This document shows, one piece after another, positions 55,734 through 64,000 of a stretch of DNA of 64,000 nucleotides (the first letter of the stretch is position 1; each line of letters opens with the position of its first letter). The position numbers and the translations under genes are program-made. Below the pieces are notes generated by a model that saw only the letters and a list, made by a program, of their open reading frames with translations, had not been told where the DNA came from and searched no databases. The stretch spans positions 1 through 64,000 of the forward strand of contig JBAXPR010000002.1 in the NCBI GenBank assembly GCA_037132135.1, in the 5' to 3' direction. This stretch comes from BOG-933 sp037132135. GTDB lineage: Bacteria > Pseudomonadota > Alphaproteobacteria > Azospirillales > Azospirillaceae.

Positions 55734-56184
55734 GGTCGGCGGGGGCGGACTTGGGGTCGAGATTGCCGGTGGTCAGCACCTCGCAGGCCGCGGTGCCGCC
55801 CTGCCAGAAGAGATAGATGGTGTCGGGTTTGGCCAGATGGTCGGGATCGTAAAGATTGAGGCCGTGGCCGAAGGCCACGCCCAGGGCATCGATCTTGAAG
55901 ACGGCGCGGAAGAGCAGGAACTGGCGTTCGCGAAAACGCCCGGCCCGGCAGGCCCGGGTCAGCGCCTTGTCGGGCTTGCCGGCCTTGCGCCAGTCCTTCT
56001 TGGCGTCCCGCATCACCACCTGCGGCTTTTTGGGAGTCAGGGTCAGCCGGTATTGCTCGAAATGGGGATCATTCTCGGCCGGCGGCACCATATGCCCCGG
56101 GCTGGTACGCTGCGGCTCGGCGGCGGCGGCGGGGAGAGCCGCCAGCAGGAGGAGGACGGCCAGACACGCGAGACGGTCCGACAT
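55714..56184 (-). CDS. Secreted hypothetical protein, 156 aa
   Basis: A 156-residue protein with a signal peptide (LACLAVLLLLAALPAAAA, cleavage about residue 22). The mature part holds FEQYRLTLTPKKPQVVMRDAKKDWRKAGKP, two cysteines (near 79 and 134), a repeated basic segment, and a final DTIYLFWQGGTAACEVLTTGNLDP. I do not recognise a domain. It is located downstream of acylphosphatase on the same strand, 5 bases apart. The start at 56184 gives the signal peptide; an earlier ATG would lie inside the acylphosphatase frame. Confidence 0.8.
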   Translation of the reverse strand: MSDRLACLAVLLLLAALPAAAAEPQRTSPGHMVPPAENDPHFEQYRLTLTPKKPQVVMRDAKKDWRKAGKPDKALTRACRAGRFRERQFLLFRAVFKIDALGVAFGHGLNLYDPDHLAKPDTIYLFWQGGTAACEVLTTGNLDPKSAPADPNAAKK

Positions 56185-56189
56185 CGCGG

Positions 56190-56483
56190 TCACGCCGTTG
56201 GCCGCTGTTCGAAGCCGGAACCGCCGAAGCGGTCGGCGCTCATGGTCAGCCCGACCACCCCCGCCGCCGGCGGGCCGGTCCGGCAGGCTGCCACCATCGC
56301 CTCGACCGCCGCGGCGGGGCCGGCAAAAACCGCTTCGACCGAGCCGTCGGCCCGGTTGCGCACCCAGCCCGAGAGGCCGAGGCGGCTGGCCTGCTGCACG
56401 GTCCAGCCGCGATACCACACCCCCTGAACCCGGCCCGTGATGCGGACGCGCACCGCTTCGATGCCGGCGTCCGCCCCGGTCAT
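56190..56483 (-). CDS. acyP: Acylphosphatase
   Basis: A 97-residue enzyme that hydrolyses carboxyl-phosphate bonds. The phosphate-binding loop GRVQGVWYRGW contains the catalytic arginine of the family motif G-x-V-Q-G-V-x-[FY]-R, and the catalytic asparagine is in LSGWVRNRADGSVEAVF. It lies 4 bases after the biotin carboxylase gene on the same strand. Since the carboxylase works through carboxyphosphate, a link is conceivable but unproven. Confidence 0.93.
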   Translation of the reverse strand: MTGADAGIEAVRVRITGRVQGVWYRGWTVQQASRLGLSGWVRNRADGSVEAVFAGPAAAVEAMVAACRTGPPAAGVVGLTMSADRFGGSGFEQRPTA

Positions 56484-56487
56484 GGCG

Positions 56488-58473
<1,986 letters not shown>

Positions 58474-58928
58474 GACGCGCGCCGTTTCCCCTTGCGAATG
58501 CCCGGCCCGAGGCCGTTGCAAATACCCGGCCCACCTGCGGCGCTCCACCGGAGCCGCCACCCGGCCGTATCGCGGATTTGCGGCCCAAACCGAGCGGTTG
58601 TCAACTGCGGGTCGTGATGTCATTGCGGCATGTTGCCGCGCCCCGGCCAGCCTCCCGGACAACGTAACGGAGTTGCGGGACGGGGAGTAAAGATGGTTCT
58701 CCATTGCGTCTGCGGCCCTGGCCGCCGGCCCTTCGGCAGGCAACCACGCCCGGGGCGGCCAGAATCGGCGCGCCGCGCCGGCCCCCGGCCCCGGCTCCGG
58801 GCGTGGGGTGGCCTAACTCACGGATTTTTCACAGCTTTTCGTGTTGAATCCCCGGGCGCTCCCGGCTAGGATGCGCCCCGGTGCCGGCTGCCGGTCCAGC
58901 AGCCCACCAGTGCGCGGGGGAGGGGTCC
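58474..58928. other. Intergenic region between pccA and the large hypothetical gene
   Basis: About 455 bases, very GC-rich, with a GCGGCA-TGT-TGCCGC palindrome at 58625-58639 and a promoter for the large gene at 58844-58872. No gene is supported. A minus-strand leader for pccA lies within it. Confidence 0.5.
58844..58872 (+). promoter_or_regulatory. Sigma-70-type promoter of the large hypothetical gene
   Basis: TTGAAT (58844-58849) and TAGGAT (58867-58872) are spaced 17 bases apart, each a 4-of-6 match. Transcription would begin near 58879, which gives a leader of about 50 bases to the TTG start. Confidence 0.45.
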
Positions 58929-61900
58929 TTGAGGTCATCCGATCGAATCGTGCCGGAGGTGATGCGGACGGCGGCGATGCCGGAGCGCGCCAAGAAAACC
59001 CACAAGCTGATGGAGCACCCGATTCTCGGGCACACCTCGCAGATGTGGGAGTTCTTCCTTCAGGAGTTGAAGGATATCGCCGACGTTGCCGATCTGTTTC
59101 CCGAAACCCGCACCGCCGTCGAACTGGCCCTGGCCATGCGTCAGGACGCGGTCAGCATGCTCGGACGCGACGAGACGGTGGACGCGAAAATCTCGCCCTG
59201 TCTGCTGACCGCGCTGTACTTCCTCAACATCCGGCCCGGCACCGAAATCACCGACGAGTCCTACGGCGACATCCTGGCCGATGTCGCGCGCATCCGCGCC
59301 ATCATCCAGGGCGTCCACGGCGCCTCGCCCGGCCTGCGCATGGTCGAGAAGACCGACTATTACGGCTGGCTGGTGATGTTCATGCTGGCCAATGCGGTCA
59401 ACAAGGCCTTTTCGGAGATGTCCGACAAGTCCTGGCTGGAAAGCAATCTTTTGCTCGACAGCGCGCTCCGGGTCTGCCGCACCGCCTATGGCCACCTCTT
59501 TCAGGACACCGTGATCTTCATCAATGGCGGCGAGCTTGGCGGCGCCACCACCGCGTCCTGGCACGCCCATCTGCTGGAAACGCTCAACGAGTCTTATATC
59601 GCCTCGCTGCCGGCAAGCGGCGAGCACCACCTGATCACCCAGGATGATTTTGCCCGCCTGCGGCGGCGCCGGCTCGATGGTGCGCTGGTTCAGGACTTTC
59701 TCTGCGACATCGCGACCGAGAACTTCCTTCATCTCGGCGCCAGTCTGCCCAAATCGGAGGTCGGCGGCGGCCATGGCCCGTTCGTCGCCCGCATCCGTCA
59801 TCTGGCCCAGGAGCTGGCCAGCCCCGATGTCGATTCCGATTTCGGCCGGGTGCTGAACAAGCTGGCCAAGCGGGACATCCGCAATCCGTTCGACAGCCCG
59901 CCGGCCTATATCAGCGTGCTCGACTTCCTGGCCTCGCCGGGCAGCGACTATCTGTTTCCGGCGCCGCCGGCCGCGGCCGGCGAGAGCAAGAAGAAAGGCG
60001 CCGGCCTCAGTCTGACCGAGCGCAAGCGCCTGTTTTGCCGCCATGTTGCCAGCTATCCGCGCAAGATCGCGTTCTGGGAGCGGCAGAAGCGGGCGGTCAG
60101 CCTGTCGCCGGCCAGCGAGATTTTCTCGGGCGCGGTGCTGGCGCGGCTGAAGGAGCTGGGTTTGGGCGACCGCATCCGGGCGGCGCTGCGCGACAGCCGG
60201 GCGGTGCCCGAGGATGTCGGGATCGCCGTCGACATCGTTTCCGACATCCGCGCCTTTGGCGGAGCCCACATCGTACCCGAAATCCGCTTCGTCGCCGACC
60301 CCGAGCTGTGGTCACTCTATGGCAAGGATGTGTTCGCGGTTGCCGAGCAGGCGCTGAATGACTGGTGGGGTTCGGTGTTCGACGTCACCGCCGCCTATCT
60401 CAAGCGCGGTGCCGGGGCCGGCGTTGCCGACCGCAAGCAGCTGATCGACCAGCTCGACAGCCTGTTCGGCCTCTCCAAATATTTCTCCAACCTCAAATGG
60501 CGCAACATTCCGTTCGAGGTGCAGCCGGGGGCGCTCAACTATGCCGCCGGCCGCCACACCCGGCTCGAGGACATCTGGCAGGCGGTCGAGAACTATCTCG
60601 ATTATTTCATCGCCTGCTTCGTCCGCTCGGCTCGGCACTCGAAGAAATCAGGCCTGCACAAACGCACCCTCTGTCCGCGCAACACCACGATCAAGCTGGT
60701 GCACAGTGACGGCCGTGAGCGCCGGGTCACGATCATCCGGCCGATGCTGGCCTATAAGCCGCTGATGGCGCTGCCCGCCTTCGACACCCTGCTCGGGCCG
60801 GCCGAGCTGCTCGCCGAAGCCAACGCCCGCTTCGAGATCGTCGATGTCGGCGGCATCGGCGGCGCCGGCGGCAAGCGCTGGGTGGTGCAGAAGATGGGCG
60901 GCGAGGACGTGCTGTTTCAGCGCGACAAGCGCAGGCAGCACTATTCGCTGCGCTATCTGCGTCAGCAGGGCGAGCGCGATTTCATCAGCGGCATCAATCA
61001 GGTCATGAAGACCGAGATGATGGATGGCGCCTATCTTGGCGCGATCGACGATCTCTACCGGCTCTATTATGTGCGCGAGCACTGCGCCAACAGCGGCGCC
61101 GACTTCCGGGACGTGGTCAAGACCCTGGCCGACCCGGCACCCGACCCCGCCGGGCCGGGCGCCCAGGCGCTGGCCTACGCCGAGCGGGAGATGGAGAAGG
61201 TCCGGCGCCGCCATCAGGACACCGCCCACGGCTTTTTGCATTACCGGCGGGTCGAGCGGGTGCTGCGGCCGCTGCGGATCGAGCCGGCCTTCAACGCCCG
61301 GCTCGATGCCGGCGGTTTGCCCAAGAACAAGATTCTGCGCGATCACATCACCCAGATTCTGGCCATCCGCGAGCTGGAGCGCGGTCATGCCCTGCGGCGC
61401 GGGGATGACGAACCCGACGAGGCTGCGCTGCAGGCGCGGGCGGCGCTGGAGGCCGACAATCTCGACACCATCGTCTTCTTCACCCTGGCCGAGCGCATGG
61501 TCAGCCACGCCTTCGCCGAGGTGGTGGCGGCGCGGGAGGCGGCCGAAGGCAACCGGCCGAGGAAGCGCCGGGCGATTCTCCGCGATACCCGCAACGCCAC
61601 CTTCCTGCTCGCCGACACCATCGCCCGTCTGCTCTACCGCTGCGTCGCCTCCCACGAGCAGCGCGACGATTTTCATGAGGCGATGCGCCGGGGCCAGCTG
61701 AGCCACGGTTTCTTCACCGGCATGCTGGGCTACGTCGTCAAGGGGCTGGCTTTCAGCGGCTACAAGACCCGGGAGTTCTGGGAGCTGGAGGGCGCCCCCG
61801 AAACCGAAGGCTATGTCGAACTGCTGGCGGAAAAGCCGGTCCCCGACGATCAGCTGCAGGCGATCGTCGCCGCCCGGCCCCACCATCAGGAGGCCATCGC

Positions 61901-61940
61901 CGCCGTTTCGGCCCTGCTCGGCCAGCGCCTGCGCTCCTGA
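58929..61940 (+). CDS. Large protein of unknown function (about 1,003 aa)
   Basis: I do not recognise this protein. It has no signal peptide or membrane helix and is rich in charged residues. Recurrent features are long helices (YGWLVMFMLANAVNKAFSEMS; RLEDIWQAVENYLDYFIACF), a basic linker near 370-390 (SKKKGAG) and a glycine turn (DVGGIGGAGGKRWV). A highly charged patch (VLFQRDKRRQHYSLRYLRQQGERDF) and an Arg/Glu-rich C-terminal third follow. Start choice: TTG at 58929 has GGAGG 5 bases upstream, which fits the promoter at 58844. ATG 58962 and ATG 58977 are alternatives, and GTG 58881 would be almost leaderless. It stands alone on its strand. Confidence 0.8.
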   Translation: MRSSDRIVPEVMRTAAMPERAKKTHKLMEHPILGHTSQMWEFFLQELKDIADVADLFPETRTAVELALAMRQDAVSMLGRDETVDAKISPCLLTALYFLNIRPGTEITDESYGDILADVARIRAIIQGVHGASPGLRMVEKTDYYGWLVMFMLANAVNKAFSEMSDKSWLESNLLLDSALRVCRTAYGHLFQDTVIFINGGELGGATTASWHAHLLETLNESYIASLPASGEHHLITQDDFARLRRRRLDGALVQDFLCDIATENFLHLGASLPKSEVGGGHGPFVARIRHLAQELASPDVDSDFGRVLNKLAKRDIRNPFDSPPAYISVLDFLASPGSDYLFPAPPAAAGESKKKGAGLSLTERKRLFCRHVASYPRKIAFWERQKRAVSLSPASEIFSGAVLARLKELGLGDRIRAALRDSRAVPEDVGIAVDIVSDIRAFGGAHIVPEIRFVADPELWSLYGKDVFAVAEQALNDWWGSVFDVTAAYLKRGAGAGVADRKQLIDQLDSLFGLSKYFSNLKWRNIPFEVQPGALNYAAGRHTRLEDIWQAVENYLDYFIACFVRSARHSKKSGLHKRTLCPRNTTIKLVHSDGRERRVTIIRPMLAYKPLMALPAFDTLLGPAELLAEANARFEIVDVGGIGGAGGKRWVVQKMGGEDVLFQRDKRRQHYSLRYLRQQGERDFISGINQVMKTEMMDGAYLGAIDDLYRLYYVREHCANSGADFRDVVKTLADPAPDPAGPGAQALAYAEREMEKVRRRHQDTAHGFLHYRRVERVLRPLRIEPAFNARLDAGGLPKNKILRDHITQILAIRELERGHALRRGDDEPDEAALQARAALEADNLDTIVFFTLAERMVSHAFAEVVAAREAAEGNRPRKRRAILRDTRNATFLLADTIARLLYRCVASHEQRDDFHEAMRRGQLSHGFFTGMLGYVVKGLAFSGYKTREFWELEGAPETEGYVELLAEKPVPDDQLQAIVAARPHHQEAIAAVSALLGQRLRS

Positions 61941-62031
61941 TTGCGCCGCCGGATCAAAATTGAAAACCGGCATCAGACAGGTTACAATCGGGCTTGCGGG
62001 CAAGACATGACGCGGGAAGGATGTCGATCGG

Positions 62032-62367
62032 GTGGCTGACTTTTATGATCGCGCCGCGGTCGGCTTGCTGATCGAGGCGACGTCGCGTCACGAGAGCGCC
62101 GGCTCCCGCGAGGTTGCCGACGCGATTCGGGCGCTGCACGATCATCTCGAAAAGGGCTCGGATTGGACCTACAGCGTCGCCTGCCAGAAATTCAACAAGG
62201 TCAATGAAGACATCCGGGCGCAGATATTCAACGACGCGACCGAACTCGCGGGCGCTTTCGCCTCGGTGACCAACGTCCGGGTCACTCTGGAGGGCTTTCT
62301 CAACAATCTCTCGCTGCGCCACAAGCCGCCGCCCGGTCCCGGCTTGCTCGGCGCCATCAACCGGTAG
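62032..62367 (+). CDS. Small hypothetical protein, 111 aa
   Basis: A 111-residue, probably helical protein, with GTG start at 62032. It contains VGLLIEATSRHESAGSREVADAIRALHDHLEK and a C-terminal Pro-rich PPPGPGLLGAINR. No known domain comes to mind. It lies 91 bases after the large unknown gene on the same strand, so a shared role is possible. The ribosome binding site is weak. Confidence 0.6.
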   Translation: MADFYDRAAVGLLIEATSRHESAGSREVADAIRALHDHLEKGSDWTYSVACQKFNKVNEDIRAQIFNDATELAGAFASVTNVRVTLEGFLNNLSLRHKPPPGPGLLGAINR

Positions 62368-62388
62368 CGCCGTCGCGCCGGACTCTGC

Positions 62389-62847
62389 TCACCGCTCCGG
62401 CGGCGGCCCCGGCGGCGGCCCGGGCGGGCCGCGGTGGTCGGCGAGCCGGCGCCGGCCTTCGGGCGACATCGCCGTGGCGGCGGTGATCAGCGCCCGCTCC
62501 AGAGCCTGATCGAAACGGCTGCGGTCCTGGTGCAGGCCGCCAAAGGCGGCCTCGAGGGCGGCGGGGTCGAAGGGTTCGGCCCGCATCGCCTCGCGCACCG
62601 GCGTCATCATGTCGCGGCCGTCCCGGAACGGGGTCCGCAGCAGCGGTTCGGCGGCGAAACGCTGGCGCAGGATCGCGGCGTCGGCCTCGGGCAGGCTGCG
62701 CGCGATGTCTTCCATCATCCGTCCCGGACCGGGCGGGCCGTGGGGCCGGTGCCATTCATGGACGCCGATCACGGCGATCAGAAAGACGTTGAACGCCAGC
62801 GACAGCGGCAGTCCCCACCGGCGCGGACGGTTCGGGATCGCGCTCAT
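62389..62847 (-). CDS. Periplasmic heavy-metal-sensor-like protein
   Basis: A 152-residue protein with one N-terminal membrane anchor (LPLSLAFNVFLIAVIGV) and a periplasmic part with HEWHRPHGPPGPG. It continues with ARSLPEADAAILRQRFAAEP, a helix repeat resembling the Metal_resist family (CnrX/ZraP type), and ends in a Pro/Gly/His-rich tail. The gene is coupled (ATGA overlap) to the membrane protein gene and lies in a sigma factor operon. A role in sensing envelope metal or stress is inferred from family and context. Confidence 0.75.
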   Translation of the reverse strand: MSAIPNRPRRWGLPLSLAFNVFLIAVIGVHEWHRPHGPPGPGRMMEDIARSLPEADAAILRQRFAAEPLLRTPFRDGRDMMTPVREAMRAEPFDPAALEAAFGGLHQDRSRFDQALERALITAATAMSPEGRRRLADHRGPPGPPPGPPPER

Positions 62848-63191
62848 AATGCGAAGGGCTCCGTGCTGTGGGTGGAGAGAATCAGGCCGTCGACCCCAGT
62901 CGGGCCCGGTGCGGAGGTGTTTTGGTCGATGGTGGCGTGACCGACCGCGATGCCGAGCGCCAGCGCCGCGGTCGCCGGCACGCCGTAGCGCCACCAGCCG
63001 TCGCCGGCCGCCTCGCCCAGCCAGGCCAGCCCGGCCGCCAGCCGGGCCGCCAGCGGCGGCGGCGCCTGGGGCAGCGCCCGGGCGCGCGCCAGCGTCAGCG
63101 CGATCAGGCGTTCGCAGGCGGCGTCATCGATTTCGCGCTCGATTGCCGCGCCGTAACCGTCGATCAGGGTGGCCAGTTTCTCCGGCGTCAT
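62844..63191 (-). CDS. Anti-sigma-like membrane protein, 115 aa
   Basis: A 115-residue protein with a cytoplasmic helical N-terminal half (TPEKLATLIDGYGAAIEREIDDAACERLIALTLARARAL), one membrane helix near 67-85 (WWRYGVPATAALALGIAVGHA) and a short outside tail. Size, topology and its place directly after an ECF sigma gene fit an anti-sigma factor. There is no HxxxCxxC zinc motif, so a ZAS-type factor is excluded. It overlaps both neighbours by 4 bases (ATGA). Confidence 0.65.
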   Translation of the reverse strand: MTPEKLATLIDGYGAAIEREIDDAACERLIALTLARARALPQAPPPLAARLAAGLAWLGEAAGDGWWRYGVPATAALALGIAVGHATIDQNTSAPGPTGVDGLILSTHSTEPFAL

Positions 63192-63790
63192 TGGCTTTCT
63201 CCCACTCTTTCCAGCGCTCCGAGACCGGTCAGACGAAGGCGCAGCGCCCGACGTCCGCGGACCAGCAGCGATTCCAGCGCCGAAACCGAGACCTCAAGAA
63301 TTTCGGCGGCTTGCGGTCCATTGACCCCGCCATAATAACACAAGCTGATCGCGGCCCGCTGCCGCGGCGGCAAGCCGTCGAGAGCGTGGGCGACCAGACG
63401 GGTGGTCTCATCGGCCGCGACCCGGTCGAGGCTGTCGGGGGCCGGATCGGCGGTGTCCCCGGCGTCCTCCAGCGGCAGCGGCACCAGCCTGCGGCGCCGG
63501 TCGAGGCAAAGATTGACCACCACCCGGTAGAGCCAGGTCGTGAAGCGGGCCTCGAGGTCGTGGCGCCAGCGCGGCGCCATGGTCCAGACCCGGAGAAACG
63601 CTTCCTGCGCCACCTCCTCGGCATCGTCGCGGTTGCCGATCACCCGGTAGGCCAGCCTCAGGGTAAAGGGCATATGGGCGCGCATCAGGGTCTGAAACGC
63701 CCGATGATCGCCGCGACCGATCAGGGCCAGGAGGGTACGGTCATCGTCGCCGACCGCCGAGCCCTCCTCCCGTGTGTTGCCACCGATCAA
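63188..63790 (-). CDS. ECF-type RNA polymerase sigma factor
   Basis: A 200-residue sigma-70 family factor. Region 2 is at about 30-95 (FQTLMRAHMPFTLRLAYRVIGNRDDAEEVAQEAFLRVWTMAPRW), and region 4 at about 130-180 (LDGLPPRQRAAISLCYYGGVNGPQAAEILEVSVSALESLLVRGRRAL). Regions 1.1 and 3 are missing. The start is a TTG at 63790, with AAGGGA 7 bases upstream. The downstream genes are an anti-sigma-like protein and a metal-sensor-like protein, so the operon is a trans-envelope signalling unit. Confidence 0.9.
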   Translation of the reverse strand: MIGGNTREEGSAVGDDDRTLLALIGRGDHRAFQTLMRAHMPFTLRLAYRVIGNRDDAEEVAQEAFLRVWTMAPRWRHDLEARFTTWLYRVVVNLCLDRRRRLVPLPLEDAGDTADPAPDSLDRVAADETTRLVAHALDGLPPRQRAAISLCYYGGVNGPQAAEILEVSVSALESLLVRGRRALRLRLTGLGALERVGESQ

Positions 63791-64000
63791 GTCGTTGTCC
63801 CTTCGGTCCGCGCCGATCTCAAGGGGTTATACGCCGGGCCGCCGCGACTCCAGCGTCCGGACCCGGCCTTTTTATCCGGTGGTGGCCGGACGCTTTGTCG
63901 CACCGGGAAAAGTCTTCCGGGGCGCCCGGAAAAATCTGCCGCCGCATCGGTAAGTCCGGCGGAAGGGACGATGATTATCGTCCTGAAATCAAATAATATT

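Overview
The window is high-GC DNA from an alphaproteobacterium, most likely of the Rhodospirillales. The evidence is a polyhydroxyalkanoate gene set with PhaR, a B12-dependent ribonucleotide reductase beside a B12 ligand gene (bluB), the alphaproteobacterial flgB-flgC-fliE-fliQ-fliR-flhB order, a TIGR02302/DUF4175 protein, a DUF3369 HD-GYP regulator and a TTAA-N7-TTAA site of the CtrA type. The genus cannot be fixed from the sequence. No magnetosome, photosynthesis, rRNA or CRISPR locus is present.

Region 1 (1-5468) is one end of an integrated element. A P4-type integrase sits next to a tRNA-Ser(GCU) gene, with repeated CACCCATC words between them. A 323-residue cargo gene of lower GC follows, then a tightly coupled run of small phage-type genes. 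The run ends in a DNA polymerase I homologue that stops after its exonuclease half. Region 2 (5470-12183) is chromosomal: an IS3 orfA relic, a class III aminotransferase, an 87-residue hypothetical gene with a CtrA-type site, gph, and glmU-glmS for UDP-GlcNAc synthesis. Region 3 (12184-18773) is a TetR regulator divergent from a complete RND efflux operon.

Region 4 (18774-20690) is gene-poor and is the most unusual part. It has a small secreted four-cysteine protein, two tiny genes (25 and 30 codons) that share a GLPVK...NVKAG motif, an IS3 orfB relic and tRNA-Ser(CGA). Region 5 (20933-27917) holds bluB, an EamA exporter, the flagellar operon behind a sigma-54-type promoter, and a gamma-glutamyltransferase. 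Region 6 (27951-34493) holds nrdJ with DnaA-type boxes upstream, the ftsE-ftsX-ydcF-plsC operon, and a zinc-ribbon/DUF3426 protein.

Region 7 (34512-44926) holds the DUF4175 protein, a chemoreceptor, tam, a phasin, dnaE and ychF. Region 8 (44960-49237) is a Nudix hydrolase and the PHA genes: phaA, a small acidic partner gene that overlaps phaC by 209 bp out of frame, phaC and phaR. Region 9 (49281-53580) is an HD-GYP response regulator and a PAS histidine kinase whose first membrane segment is cut off by an in-frame TAA. Region 10 (53916-64000) holds trpS, lipB, a secreted hypothetical, an acylphosphatase, a biotin-carboxylase subunit (pccA-like), a protein of about 1,000 residues that I do not recognise, and an ECF sigma factor operon with a membrane protein and a heavy-metal-sensor-like periplasmic protein.
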